A stretch of 64,000 nt of DNA from Tricholoma matsutake (GCA_026075535.2 AP026549.1:5642001-5706000); one strand, 5' to 3'. Positions 45,758 through 57,053 are shown, counted from the first letter of the stretch. A program made the numbers and translations. Notes: generated by a model not told the origin, from the letters alone.

Positions 45758-48700
45758 TCAACGCAAACGGCTGTCCAAGATTGACTCGACTTCATATTGG
45801 GGTTCTCCCTCGATCACTGTAGGTGGTGGTGGTGGGTGTGAATGGCGTCCCGGGAACGGATCTGGGGGAGCTGGAAGCAATTTGACGACATGGAAGATGG
45901 GATGGAGTCTGGACATGGAGGCTGGGAGGCGTAGACGATAGGCATGTGTTCCAACGCACTTGACAATGGGGAAAGGTCCCAAGAAGCGATGAGCGAGTTT
46001 CTTGGATGGACGTGTAGTGGAGATGTCACTGGAGTCAAGATAAACTCGATCACCAACCTTGTACTGAGGGGTTGGGGAGTGGCGCTGGTTGTAAAATCGC
46101 GCCATGTCGTCCTTCGCCTTTGCTAAGGCTGCCCTTGCCTCCTCCAAGCTATCCCTCATGCGTTCTGTGAACTCATTCACTGTCTCGATGTGTGAGGGAG
46201 TTTGGCGAGGTTCAAATCCCATGCGTGGATGTCGTCCAGTGTCTAAGAGGAAAGGGGTCTGTTGAGTGGAAGCATGGACATGGTTGTTGTATCCAAACTC
46301 GGCCAAAGGAAGGAGATCATCCCAATTGTCCTGGCGTTCATTGACAAAGAGGCGGATGTACTGCTCCAGTTCCTGGTTGACTCGCTCCGTCTGGCCATCA
46401 GTTTGTGGGTGATAAGCAGTTGAAGCGAGGAGTTTGATCCCCAGGAGTCGGTACAGCTCACGAGTGAACTCTGCCATGAACTGAGGGCCACGATCCGAGA
46501 GGAAGGCACCAGGAAGTCCATGTAACTTCCACACGTGGTGGAGGTAGAGTCGAGCGGCACCTAGGGCACTGACAGTGGTGTGAGTGGGAATGAAGTGAGC
46601 GCGTTTTCCCACTGAGTCAACTGTGCACATCACCGCATCAAACCCGTTTGACTCTGGCAATTCCACCACAAAGTCGACGCTGACGACATCCCAATGACTC
46701 TCTGGAACAGGAAGAGGGTGTAGCTCACCAATAGGCTTGCGACGAGGGACCTTGGTGCGTAAGCAAAGGTCACAAGTGCGACAATACTGACCAATGAGCC
46801 GTGACATTTGTGGCCACCAATAGTTCCGTGAGGTGAGCTCCAAGGTCTTCCAGCGTCCGGGGTGGCCAGCAATCTGTGAGTCATGGTGTTGGGATATGAT
46901 GCGCCGGCGAAGGTCTGGGTCATTGGGAACATAGATGCGATCCCTGAAATACAACAAGTCCTCCTTTTCAGCCCACTCTGCCGCACGTAAGGAAAGGGTC
47001 GATCCCTTCCTCAGTTCTTTAACAGCTCGGGCGACAACATCCTCATGTAAACCGCTACGGTTTGCGCGACGAATGTCACATAGAATGTCCCGCTCCTCGC
47101 CCTGGGGTACGATGCCTTCCAGTGCCCGAATGGTGAACAGGTCTGGCTGCAACAGCACAATGTTTTGGTTGTCGCCGCTGCCATCCCCATGGTCTGCACG
47201 TCGGGATAGGGCATCGGTCTTCCCCATGCTGCGACCCGGACGGTGGTGCAAGGAGAAGTCGAATCTAGATAGATACAGGGACCAACGAGCTTGACGACGG
47301 TTCAATTTCTTGGCCGTCATGAAGTACTCGAGGTTCTTGTGATCCGTCCAAATTTCCACCTTGTGTTGGGCACCCTCGAGGAAGTGTCGCCACTCCTCAA
47401 GCGCACGCATTATCGCCAACATCTCCTTGTCATGGATCTCGTAGTTTCTCTCTACAGCACTAAGGCTTTTGGAGTAGAACGCAACAGGATGCCACTTCTG
47501 GTCCTCCAGAGACTGCTGAGACAACACAGCGCCCGTCGCAAAGTCAGAACTGTCGGCTTCTACACGAAAAGGACGCGAATCATCAGCAAAGGTAAGGATC
47601 GGAGCGGAAGTGACCATCTCCTTAAGCTTTTCGAACGCCTCCTGTTGTGCATTATCCCACCTCCATGCCTCCTTTCCTGTCAAGTCGAACAGCGGTCGTG
47701 CATGATGTGAGAAATCCTTGATAAAACGCCGATAAAAATTGATGAAGCCCAGGAAAGACTGCACCTCCTTCTTGTTCGTGGGCGTAGGCCAAGCTGTGAC
47801 CCCATTTACCTTGATAGGATCCATCTCCATTTGACCCTCCGAGATAATCAGGCCGAGGTACTCGATCTTGGTCCTTTCGAACTCGCATTTGTCCTGACGA
47901 AGGTAGAGTTTGTACCGTCGAAGTCGCTCTAGGACGAGGCGCGTGATGCGACGGTGCTCTTCAACCGTGCGAGTGAAGATGAGGATGTCGTCGAGATAGA
48001 TGCAGACAACGCCTTCGAGGATGAGGTCATGGAAGATGTCGTTCATCATGGTCTGAAAGGTGGCAGGGCTATTAGTAAGGCCAAAGAACATGACAAGCGG
48101 TTCAAAAAGACCACGGTTGGTACGAAAGGCTGCCTTCCACTCATCTCCCTCCTTTATCCTCACATTATTATAGCCCCAACGGACATCGAGCTTGGTGAAG
48201 TATCGGGCTCCACGGAGCTGGTTTATGAGTTCGGAGATGAGGGGTAGTGGGTAGCGATTTTTGACCGTGATGTTGTTGAGTCTTCTGTAGTCTTGAACCG
48301 GTCGAAGTGAGCCATCCTTCTTCTTGACAAAGAAAAAGGGAGAGGCCATGGGTGACTTCGATGGTCGAATACGTCCGGAGGCCAGGTGCTCGTCGATGAA
48401 CTGGTCAAGCTGCCATTGTTCCTCCGGAGAGAGAGGATAGACCTTGCAGGATGAAGGGGTTGCGCCGGGGGTGAGTTCGATCGCGTGATCCCATGGCTTA
48501 CGCGCAGGAAGAGAGTCGAATGACTCCTTGGAGAACACGTCTTCAAACTCATGGAGATGAGGGAGTAAGGAGTTAGTAGAGGATTTAGCAGCGTTGTTTT
48601 TGTGGAAGGCCTCGGCGAGGCGTTGGGATATGTTCGATGTGGCACACACCTCATGCGATGAGCGAATCGCAGTGTAGAAGATCCGATCACCCTCCTCCAC

Positions 48701-49468
48701 TTCCTCTGGGTCCTCATCATCATCATCCAAGTCCGGCATTAGATCAGGAACCCCTTCCAATTCCACTTCAGGTATAGGCAGGGGTCCAGCACGACACTTC
48801 TGAGTTCGTCGTATTGCCGCCTTCTGTCCACGACATTCTTGCCTGGCTTCTGTGAAACACGTCCGACAGCGGGATGGACATCGGCTCATGGTAACCTCCC
48901 CGGTGCGCCAGTCGACCTCTGGGTTATGGTCTCGAAGCCATGGATATCCCAAAATCGCCTTTTGCTTTCCTAATTGAGTGACAGCAAAAAGGGCACGCTC
49001 ACTATGATCTTTGTAACGGAGAACCAGGTCTGCAACCTCTCGGATGGCACCAGCTTCATTTGGGGATCCATCCACGTTATATACAGGTATCGGACGTGAG
49101 AGTGAGCGAGTATTTAGACGATGTTGTTGTACCAGATGGGAATCGATGAAGAGACCAGTCGCACCAGAGTCCAGGAGCGCAGAAACACCGAGTATCTGTC
49201 CAGTGTCGGTTGTCTGCAGTTCGATGGCTAGGTTTAAGGAATGTGCAGAGGGAGTGGATGCCACAATATACTTGCGTGGTAGTTTACACTCCCATGATTT
49301 AATTTTGGGACGTGGAGTAGAAGGAGAGATGGGGAGAGCAGGTACGTCTTTAGCCAACTTCAAAGGGTCAGAGAGGGGAGCAGTCACAGAAATGGATTCA
49401 TTCTCCAGGGATTCAACTGACAAGACTTCAAAGCGGTTATGGACAGGCAGTGAGGGCGTACGATTCAC
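45758..49468 (-). CDS. pol polyprotein of gypsy C (PR-RT-RNaseH-IN)
   Basis: One open frame of 1236 codons. Protease ALLDSGATG (Asp about residue 100); RT with KLDVRWGYNNVR and YLDDILIFT (about 491); RNase H with EADSSDFATGAV and WTDHKNLEYF; integrase zinc region (HPGRWKTLE, CDLCLRTK); integrase Asp in VDFVVELP (about 933), Asp in LSDRGPQF (about 993) and Glu in QTERVNQELEQ (about 1030); then GDRVYLDSSD and HPIFHVVKLL. All catalytic residues are present. The first codon given is GTG; no ATG occurs before the protease. The frame is open back into gag for about 17 codons in the -1 phase, so a Gag-Pol fusion by -1 frameshift is the likely route. Confidence 0.93.
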   Translation of the reverse strand: MNRTPSLPVHNRFEVLSVESLENESISVTAPLSDPLKLAKDVPALPISPSTPRPKIKSWECKLPRKYIVASTPSAHSLNLAIELQTTDTGQILGVSALLDSGATGLFIDSHLVQQHRLNTRSLSRPIPVYNVDGSPNEAGAIREVADLVLRYKDHSERALFAVTQLGKQKAILGYPWLRDHNPEVDWRTGEVTMSRCPSRCRTCFTEARQECRGQKAAIRRTQKCRAGPLPIPEVELEGVPDLMPDLDDDDEDPEEVEEGDRIFYTAIRSSHEVCATSNISQRLAEAFHKNNAAKSSTNSLLPHLHEFEDVFSKESFDSLPARKPWDHAIELTPGATPSSCKVYPLSPEEQWQLDQFIDEHLASGRIRPSKSPMASPFFFVKKKDGSLRPVQDYRRLNNITVKNRYPLPLISELINQLRGARYFTKLDVRWGYNNVRIKEGDEWKAAFRTNRGLFEPLVMFFGLTNSPATFQTMMNDIFHDLILEGVVCIYLDDILIFTRTVEEHRRITRLVLERLRRYKLYLRQDKCEFERTKIEYLGLIISEGQMEMDPIKVNGVTAWPTPTNKKEVQSFLGFINFYRRFIKDFSHHARPLFDLTGKEAWRWDNAQQEAFEKLKEMVTSAPILTFADDSRPFRVEADSSDFATGAVLSQQSLEDQKWHPVAFYSKSLSAVERNYEIHDKEMLAIMRALEEWRHFLEGAQHKVEIWTDHKNLEYFMTAKKLNRRQARWSLYLSRFDFSLHHRPGRSMGKTDALSRRADHGDGSGDNQNIVLLQPDLFTIRALEGIVPQGEERDILCDIRRANRSGLHEDVVARAVKELRKGSTLSLRAAEWAEKEDLLYFRDRIYVPNDPDLRRRIISQHHDSQIAGHPGRWKTLELTSRNYWWPQMSRLIGQYCRTCDLCLRTKVPRRKPIGELHPLPVPESHWDVVSVDFVVELPESNGFDAVMCTVDSVGKRAHFIPTHTTVSALGAARLYLHHVWKLHGLPGAFLSDRGPQFMAEFTRELYRLLGIKLLASTAYHPQTDGQTERVNQELEQYIRLFVNERQDNWDDLLPLAEFGYNNHVHASTQQTPFLLDTGRHPRMGFEPRQTPSHIETVNEFTERMRDSLEEARAALAKAKDDMARFYNQRHSPTPQYKVGDRVYLDSSDISTTRPSKKLAHRFLGPFPIVKCVGTHAYRLRLPASMSRLHPIFHVVKLLPAPPDPFPGRHSHPPPPPTVIEGEPQYEVESILDSRLR

Positions 49469-50583
49469 TCGCTGCGAATAGGAAAATCCTGCTCCTCTAC
49501 AACTTCCAGCTTAACCTCCTCTGCAACTTGATCCTTCGCTTCCTCAACATCTACAAGTGCCAACAGATCTTGCAGGAGTTCGTCTCGTCCCTCGGGGGTG
49601 AGCATGCGGATATCCTGACGATGGGGACACGCTCCAGCCCTGTGTCCAGGTTCCCCACAACGGTAGCAGAGATCCAACTTACGTGCACGGCTGCGGGCTG
49701 CATCAACATCCATTGGTACTGGGATATTGACGGCTGGTGTGGGAGTTTGACGAGCAGGAATGGGGTTAGGGCGGGGGAGGCTTCGATTGAAGGTGTAGGG
49801 TGTATGAGTGGTAATTGGAGCACGGAATGCAGCATTAAACGCCGCATTTGTGAGTCGGTTCTCGTCACAGAGTGAAGCAGCTTCATACCAAGCAAGGATA
49901 TCATCGTCCGCTGGGCGCCCTTCCAACATCTGTGCAATCTGGTCCTGAATTTCTCGGTTGAGCCCCCGTCGGAACTTCACCACCACTGGTAACCCACTCC
50001 CATACCCTGCCATGTCCACCAAATCCTTGAACTCATCGATATAGTCGTCCACGGATCGACGTCCCTGGTGGTAAGTGGATGACTCAAGTCGTGTCACTGC
50101 TCGGTGGCGTTCATTGAGGGGGCAGAAGTGGCGTACGAACTCAGCTCGAAAGTCACCCCAAGTGGAGAAAGGTAGAGAACCAAGTTCTTTAGTTTGACGT
50201 AGGATACGGTCCACATAGAGATAGGCGCGTTCAGATTTCATGTATGTGAAGGCCCAATAAATTTTTGCAGCCTCATCGACGAATTGATGCGACTGGAGAC
50301 TAATGTATAACTCACAGGAATTAAGGAATGCACGTCCCTGCGCACGTGCACCATTAAATTCGGCGGGGGGGGACGGTTTGATCTGGGCACGTTCCTTAGT
50401 GGACGCGTTTGGCAAAACATCGTTGTTGGGTGCGCTTGGAGTCGTGAAGGGGGAACTATTAGTCGTAGGGTTAGCCTGGAGGGTCCTAACGAAGTTTTCA
50501 ATCGTAGATTTAAGCGAGTCGATTTGCGCGCACATTCCGGAAACGTCGCTTTCAAGCGCGTCGAAGCGTTCTGATGTGTCCAT
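49465..50583 (-). CDS. gag of gypsy C
   Basis: Intact 372-residue frame from ATG 50583 to TGA 49465. A coiled N-terminus (MDTSERFDALESDVSGMCAQ) precedes the retrotransposon Gag domain (FLNSCELYISLQSHQFVDEA, YMKSERAYLYVDRIL, FRAEFVRHFCP) and a classical CCHC knuckle CYRCGEPGHRAGAC (about residue 307). An acidic tail follows. This is the structural protein that would form the particle and bind RNA. Confidence 0.93.
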   Translation of the reverse strand: MDTSERFDALESDVSGMCAQIDSLKSTIENFVRTLQANPTTNSSPFTTPSAPNNDVLPNASTKERAQIKPSPPAEFNGARAQGRAFLNSCELYISLQSHQFVDEAAKIYWAFTYMKSERAYLYVDRILRQTKELGSLPFSTWGDFRAEFVRHFCPLNERHRAVTRLESSTYHQGRRSVDDYIDEFKDLVDMAGYGSGLPVVVKFRRGLNREIQDQIAQMLEGRPADDDILAWYEAASLCDENRLTNAAFNAAFRAPITTHTPYTFNRSLPRPNPIPARQTPTPAVNIPVPMDVDAARSRARKLDLCYRCGEPGHRAGACPHRQDIRMLTPEGRDELLQDLLALVDVEEAKDQVAEEVKLEVVEEQDFPIRSE

Positions 50584-50737
50584 GTCGCTAGGGAGCGCGT
50601 TTGGCGAAAATGGCGGCGCAATAAAGGCGAGAGTATCTGGAACGGTGTGTAGGGACTCTGTGGAGCTTTGGGAAGCGTCGTCCAGTCCGTACCTGCCTAT
50701 TTTGGGCAGCGCGTTCGCGATTTTCGGGCCTTAGGGG

Positions 50738-50747
50738 AGAGTTTTCT
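50738..50747 (-). promoter_or_regulatory. primer-binding site of gypsy C (self-priming type)
   Basis: On the minus strand AGAAAACTCT lies two bases after the 5' LTR and is the exact complement of AGAGTTTTCT at 50860-50851 in the LTR, 28 bases after a TATAC motif. The same geometry occurs in A and B with unrelated sequence. Confidence 0.7.
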
Positions 50748-50749
50748 AC

Positions 50750-51175
50750 TATAAGGGCAACCTAAGCCTCTAGCAAAGGGAAATCCGAAGTTAAAATTAT
50801 ACTACATAATACAGGCATTGGGGGCGCACCTAGCAAAGGGAAATCCGAAGAGAAAACTCTAAGGATCCCCTTGCTGATGCCCAGTATATGTGAAGACGAC
50901 AAAAATCAAATATAACCTAAAAATAGAAAAAGGCGGAGATAGGCGGATCAAGGCTGCCGAATGACATCATACCAAGGGGTATGTGTCGGAAGGGGTACTC
51001 CGCCTCTAAATATAAAAGTGTCAACATATACAAACATGATAGCAAGGGAAAATTAGTAATAAAATCCGGAAAAATCATAGAAAATGAAGAATAGAAGGAA
51101 ATGAGGTGGGGAAAAATATGGGACGAACATAAAAAATAGGAAAAACACACAGGGCACCCCCTTAGTCCCCTTACA
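50750..51175 (-). repeat. 5' LTR of gypsy C
   Basis: 426 bp; two C/T differences from the 3' copy (positions equivalent to GAAGAYGAC and AAGGYYGCC). Contains the TATAC motif near 50884-50888 and the inferred transcript start at about 50860. Confidence 0.95.
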
Positions 51176-51180
51176 AATGT

Positions 51181-51806
51181 TCAGAGTTGTGGCCAATTGG
51201 CTGGTTTCTTCCCTTCCTTCTCGAGTTGCTCCCGAGTCATCCAATTTCTTTGCATGATCATCTCGTCAAGAAAGAATGTATACTTGTCCACTAACATCTC
51301 ACAGCAAATGGAATGACAACCACCAAGCCAGACATTTGTCTGTTCTGCAATTGAGGAGCTGAAATACCATCCTTTATCATCTTCTCCAAGGAGTTCAGGA
51401 AAGCTAACTGGGTTGCAGTTTTCCTGGCAGAATGTGTCCTTCTCCAAATGCTTGCATTTGAAGTGGAAAACATTGACAGAGAGCCCAACATTCTTGAATC
51501 CTCATCATACTTGATGATTGTTGAAGAAAATATGGTCTGGCATCGTTCCAGGCATACAGAAAGTTCACTTCACATCTCCTGTAGCAATCTAGTGAGCACA
51601 ACCTCAGACGATGTAGCATTCATACTCACAACAACACTCCCAACCGCTTCTGCCCCATAGAATGTCTCCCATGCAATGATCATTCTGCATGGGGCAACAA
51701 TGATCCGTTCATTCTGCATGGGGCAACAATGATCCGTTCATTGTGCATGCACTTGCATCCAAACTGAGCTTGAACTTTTCCCTCCTTCACTTGCATTGGC
51801 TCGCTA
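51181..51806 (-). pseudogene. KDZ transposase, C-terminal part
   Basis: Right after the gypsy B insertion site the minus frame continues EPMQVKEGKVQAQFGCKCMH and NERIIVAPCRM, then ARETFYGAEAVGS. After frame changes come DHIFFNN, VNVFHFKCKH, CQENCNPVSFPELLGEDDKG, SIAEQTNVWLGGCHSICCEM, DKYTFFLDEMIM and PANWPQL-stop at 51181. KDZ transposases are large DDE enzymes of basidiomycete DNA transposons. Asn stands where I recall Asp in FFDNN and VDVFHFKC. A 29-bp tandem duplication at 51681-51738 shifts the frame. Confidence 0.8.
51681..51738. repeat. 29-bp tandem duplication inside the KDZ gene
   Basis: The unit starting CATTCTGCATGGGGCAACAA is repeated exactly twice (51681-51709, 51710-51738). Its length is not a multiple of three, so it frameshifts the transposase. 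Confidence 0.9.
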
Positions 51807-52550
51807 TGTTATGATTTGTCTACAGGAACCCGCCAGTACGGGCAGTTCATTTTTTCTCATTCAACTCGACTCTCTTCCAATGGAAGACACCTTGACGCAT
51901 GGTGACTCCATGCACCCGAACCCACTCCCACATGCACCGTGATATGACCACCCCCTTTACATGAGGTCCGGGACATCGGACCCCCACATGCTGCACCGCA
52001 GCATGTCCTTGACATCGGATCCTTGACATCGGACACCTCATGCAAGGCATGAGGCCTGTCTTTTCTATTGTTCTTTCTATTTATACTTGATAACAATCCT
52101 ACGTTCCGATTGGACAATAGATATCTTTGAACCATATATAAGCTGTAGTAATACTGCCTGTATTCCTCAGCTTGACCTAATTCAACCAACGGTCTTAGAC
52201 TCAACCAGAACACTCGACAACTAAGGAAGTCCCTTAGTTGTGATACACTCGAACTAGACAGCTTAGGAAGCCCCTAGCTGTGATAACCCGAACTAGACAG
52301 CTTAGGAAGCCCCTAGCTGTGATAACCCGAACTCGACAGTTGGAAAGCCTCCAACTGTGATACACGAACGAACAGTCTACTCAGAAAGCCTCTGAGTACG
52401 GATAGCCGTGATTACTTGAGGAAGTACCCAAGCGAAGGCAAGAAGCTTGATACACTAGAAAAGTCTCCTAGTGCGATACCGATACAGTTGGAAAGCCTCC
52501 AACTGCAATATACGAAGCCGAGGCTGAGTCAAGGACCTATAGTCTTAACA
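51807..52550 (+). repeat. 5' LTR of gypsy B
   Basis: 744 bp, TGTTATGATTTG to CTTAACA. TATATAAG at about 52136 lies 32 bases before AGCTTGACCT (52169-52178). It lacks a block present in the 3' copy. Confidence 0.93.
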
Positions 52551-52552
52551 AA

Positions 52553-52562
52553 AGGTCAAGCT
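52553..52562 (+). promoter_or_regulatory. primer-binding site of gypsy B (self-priming type)
   Basis: AGGTCAAGCT, two bases after the LTR, complementary to AGCTTGACCT at 52169-52178, identical to element A. Confidence 0.75.
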
Positions 52563-52834
52563 GAACTACAAAGTCCACCTACCTAGGTGCAGACACAACA
52601 TCTTTCAGACAAAGCCCAGATAGACCTCTGACAGGAGCATCGACATCAGGAAGAACCTCGTGGTATAGATACCAAGGTCGACTAGTACAATACTCAGAAC
52701 CAGCACAAAAGTGGTTCTTGAAGCGAACAGAAGATGAGGAACCAAGATACCTCACTAAAGAAGACTTCAGACCGACAAGCAAAGAACAAACCCCAGAACG
52801 AGATCCATTCTCCCTATCTGACGACAATGATAAC

Positions 52835-53686
52835 ATGTCTACCGAACCCACCGCATTGAACAAGGAGATTAGAATCCGAACCCCCTCCGACTTCACAGGG
52901 GACCAAACGAGAACTGCAAAGTTCTTACAAGAAGTGAAACTCTATTTGAGAGTGAACCACGGAATCTACGATACAGATGAGAAGAAGATCATCTTCGCTT
53001 TGTCCTTCATGAACGGAGGAACCGCCGCACCCTGGGCACAGACATGGGCAGAAAAGGAAGACCTAGGAACTTGGTCAGCCTTTGAATCGGCGCTCAAGAC
53101 AGCGTTCACGCCGATTGACGAAGCTGGCAGGGCCAGAACTGAGATGAAGACATTGAAGCAGGGACAGGACCTGGAGGACTACATTGTGCAGTTCCGAATC
53201 CTGCGAGAGAAGGCGGGAATCAACGACAACACTGCCCTGATCGAACTCTTCATGGATGGGTTAAACCCCAAGCTCCTTGAAAGAGTATTCAACATGGAAA
53301 CAATCCTGACAACCTTGGAAGGAATGATCAATGCCACCTCCAAGTATGATGGACAGTGGAGGAGAGCAAAGGCCATTACAGGAAGGCTGCAGGAGGCTTT
53401 TACGAGGAAGCTCCCGGCCTCTAAGGCAAAGGAAACCCCACTCAAGATCAACCGCCTCTCCTACCAGGAGAGGATCGAACACATGAAGAAAGGATTGTGC
53501 TTTGTGTGCCACCAGCCCGGACACAGAGCAACTGAACACAAGAAAGGGGAAAGAAGGACCGAGGACTGGCCATCCCCAAAGAACAAAGGCAAAGAAGCCT
53601 ACTCGAAGATCTGAGCGATCTTGAACGAACTCGATGGAGAAGAGAGAGTGACTGCTGTTGCTGCCATCGGAGATGAGGGTTTTTAA
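52835..53686 (+). pseudogene. gag of gypsy B
   Basis: ATG at 52835 (MSTEPTALNKEIRI) opens a frame without stops until TGA 53612, 25 codons before the natural end DEGF-TAA at 53684. It has the same capsid blocks as element A and the CFVCHQPGHRATEH knuckle with His as the last ligand. Upstream of the ATG the frame is open to 52718 and beyond but no ATG is present. One CAA-to-TGA-type change separates it from an intact gag. Confidence 0.88.
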
Positions 53687-53718
53687 AAGGGTGGCCTGCC
53701 TCGATGCCAGGTACCACC
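53677..53718 (+). promoter_or_regulatory. putative -1 frameshift signal between gag and pol (element B)
   Basis: GAG GGT TTT TAA again gives G-GGT-TTT (53677-53683) abutting the gag stop. After a six-base spacer the GGTGGCCTG / CAGG-TA-CCACC hairpin is identical to element A, although the spacer itself differs by two transitions. Confidence 0.7.
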
Positions 53719-56700
53719 GAACTTTCTGTCTGCTCTGTACTACTAGCCACTTTGAAAAATCAATCTATGCGCTTAGATGTCAAAGTGGCAGGGACAGGCA
53801 GAGGAAAAGACATCGAAACCGAAGCCCTACTCAACTCAGGAGCGGGAGGGATATTCATGAGCCATGAATTCACAGAAAGCAGTGGATTCGAATTGCGCCC
53901 CCTGGAAAGGGTAATCAGAGTCAAGAATGTGGATGGAACCCCAAACAAGAGAGGGGAAATCTCCCACTGTGCCAGAGGACTCTTAATGATCAACGGAAGG
54001 ACTTTCCCAACGATGTTCCTGATTGCAGGACTGGGAAAGGAATCAATCATCCTAGGTCTGCCATGGCTCAGAAGAATCAACCCTGTGATTGACTGGAAGA
54101 TCGGAACCTTCCAGTTCAGGACGAAGGACGAGACTTACCCAGAGTTCTCATATGGGAAAGGAAGAACCCTTATTGGTAGGGTACTGACCAAGAAAACTGA
54201 TGACGAACACCTGTCATGGCGCCAAAAGGGAACCAAGAATAAGAAGAACCCCCTTGACATGACAAAAGAAGAACGACAGGCATGGTGCCGAGGCATCATT
54301 GCTAGAGATCAAGAAAAGCTCGCCCTCAAGAAGAAGACTGCTGAGGAAGAATGAGCACGATGGAAAAAGGTGGCCACCAGAGAACTGGAGAGACTGGCCA
54401 CCAGAAAAGAAGAAGAACGACTGGCACTGGCCCGAATAGTCACGAAAGCAAGGGAAAAGATAGCCCTAAAAGGCAAGAAAGAAGAGCTGGCAAAAGAAGA
54501 ACGCCGAGAGCTATGCCAAAGAGTTGCCGCCAAGGCGAAACTGATGGGAGGAGTCCTCCACAAAGAACTAAAAGGAAGCAAGATGCTCGCCAAAACAAGA
54601 AAAGTGACAATCGAAGAAATTGATGATGAAGAGATCACAATCATGACTCTTCAAGATGCGGAGCCCATTGGGCCGCAAGACAAAGAAGACACTGGGAAGG
54701 AAAACCCAGCACAGGCAAACCACGAACAGGCAACAGAACAGGCAACCAAACAGGCAACCAAACAACCAAAAGAGACACCCGAACCAAAGATCGAAGACGA
54801 CGAGCTACTGATTGCCTACATCTGAGGAGAACCCGTCATTGGAATATTTTAACCAGCTAAGACACCGCTGACAGAGGAATATGACGAGCCAAGATACGGA
54901 TATTCTCAGACGACGAAGAAAATCTCTCGGATCATGAAGGCAAAAGGATCACCACGATATGCTTATGGACAAAACCAGTCAGATCCTTCCTAGGGTTTGG
55001 GAATTTCTACAGGAAGTTTATCAGACATTTTGCGGAGACAAACAGACCGCTTAACGAACTGACGAAGAAGAACAAGACATTCGACTGGACAAAGGAATGC
55101 GAACAGGCCTTTCAAACGCTGAAAAGGAAATTTGCAGAAGCCCCAGTACTGCTGATGCCAGACCCGACAAAGCCATTCACGATCGAATCAGACACCTCAA
55201 AACATGCGACAGGAGGAGTACTGAGACAAAGAGACACAAATGGGGACTGGCACCCATGCGGATATATATTGCATGCGCTAACACCAACAGAATGGAACTA
55301 CGAGATCTACGACAGGGAGCTACTAGCAATAATACGATCGCTAGAAACCTGGAGACACTACCTGATGGGTTCAGAACACCCAGTGGTAATCCTGTCGGAT
55401 CACAAAAACTTGACGTACTTCCGAATGGCACAAAAACTGAACAGGCGACAGGCAAGATGGAGCTTATTCCTATTGGAATTCGACTTGCAGATCATCCACG
55501 TGCCTGGATCACAGATGGTGCAGAGGAAAGATGACCTGGTGAAGAGCGCAGTAGAGGCGCTAAAGACCAAAGGAGCACTGCCAATAAAGTCGGCATTAGA
55601 AGACTGGAAGATCGAGGACGGCCTCCTGTTCTTCCGAAATTGATGCTACATCCCTGACAGCAGGGACATACGAAAGAAGCTGGTACAGAAATACCATGAA
55701 GGGGTAACCAGCAGACACCCAGGACAACAGCAGACAACCAAAATGGTTAGAAGGGACTACTGGTGGCCAGGAATGATGACGTACATCAAGAACTACGTCG
55801 CCGGATGCGCTACATGCCAGCAGATGAAAGTCAACACCCACCTGATGACACCGCCCCTACAACCAATCAGATCTGAAGCGACAAGGCCATTTGCAATGGT
55901 GACGACCAATTTCATAACTGACCTACCGGAGTCCGACGGTTATGATGCGCTCATAGTCATGGTAGACCATGGGCTTACGAAGGGGGTAATTTTCATCCCT
56001 TGCAAGAAAACAATCGATGCACTGGGAGCAGCGACCCTCTATCTGGATTACGTTTACAAACGGTTTGGCCTTCCAGACAAGATAATATCGGACAGGGACC
56101 CCAGATTCGCCTCGCAGCTATTCCAAGAATTAGGAAGATTGCTCGGAATCAAGCTGGCAATGAGTACGGCATACCATCCCCAGACCGACGGAGAAACAGA
56201 ACAGGTGAATCAGGAAGTAGAAATCTACCTGCAGATCTTCTGCTCGAACAACCAAGAGAAATGGAAGCACTTCCTCCCAACAGCAGAGTTCACACACAAC
56301 CAAAGGACGCACTCCACCCAGAAAAGCTCCCCGTTCTACCTGATGATGGGCTATGAACCAAAAGCGATCCCACTCCCATACCTGAAAACAAACATACCGG
56401 CTATAGAGAAATGGATAGTCGTGTTGCAACGAGCCCGAGATGAAGCAAAGGCAACTCATGAGTTGGCCAGACAGCTGATGGCAGAAAGAACTACATGGCA
56501 CTTCACGCCATTCAAAGAAGGAGACAGGGTATGGCTGGAAGCAAAGAACCTCAAAACGACGCATGCGACAAAGAAACTCGCACCCAAAAGAGAAGGACCA
56601 TTCTCCATCAAGAAGGTTCTAAGCCCCCTCTCCTACCGACTGAAGCTGCCAGAACAGTGGAAGATACACCCAGTGTTCCATGCGGCACTCCTTTCCCCGT

Positions 56701-56936
56701 ATAAAGAAACTGAGACACATGGACCGAACTTCCCAGAACCGCCGCCCGATCTGATAGAAGGTGAATCAGAATATGAAGTGGAAGCGATCATTGGACATAA
56801 GAAGAAAGGAAAGACCATGCACTTCTTAGTGAAGTGGGTCAGATACCCGACCTCGGAGAACTCCTGGGAGCCCGAGGGAAACCTGAAACACGCCAAGAAA
56901 ATCCTTGGAGCATATAAACAGCGACAACAGCTGTAG
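53689..56936 (+). pseudogene. pol of gypsy B with RT deletion
   Basis: The protease frame to 54354 has ALLNSGAGG, so the catalytic Asp is Asn. TGA at 54352, TGA at 54823 (CGA in element A) and TAA soon after follow. At about 54975 the sequence jumps from the linker directly to [13 protein letters not shown] at the end of RT. RNase H follows ([11 protein letters not shown]), with a second in-frame deletion after HVPGSQMVQ near 55523 and TGA at 55641. Integrase (55743-56936) is otherwise intact, with CATCQQMK, SDRDPRF and TDGETEQVNQE, but TTNFITDLP has Asn for the first catalytic Asp. The chromodomain (HFLVKWVRYP, NSWEPEGNL) ends at 56936. Confidence 0.92.
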
Positions 56937-57053
56937 AACCCCCCAGAACCAAGACCAAGACACCCACTGAACCAACCACGAAAGAAACCACAGAATGCTC
57001 CCCACCCCATCGACACTACACCTACCACAAACCCCAGCAAGGACTGGGTGAAC

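Larger units (their letters stand above)
45129..51175 (-). mobile_element. Ty3/gypsy chromovirus C, youngest element
   Basis: 426-bp LTRs differing at only two positions, 5-bp duplication AATGT (45124-45128, 51176-51180), self-priming site, intact gag, a 1236-codon open pol, purine tract AGAGAGGGGGTGA before the 3' LTR. It is inserted just after the stop codon of the KDZ transposase gene (stop at about 51181). Two TGA codons near the pol end are the only obvious lesions. Confidence 0.97.
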
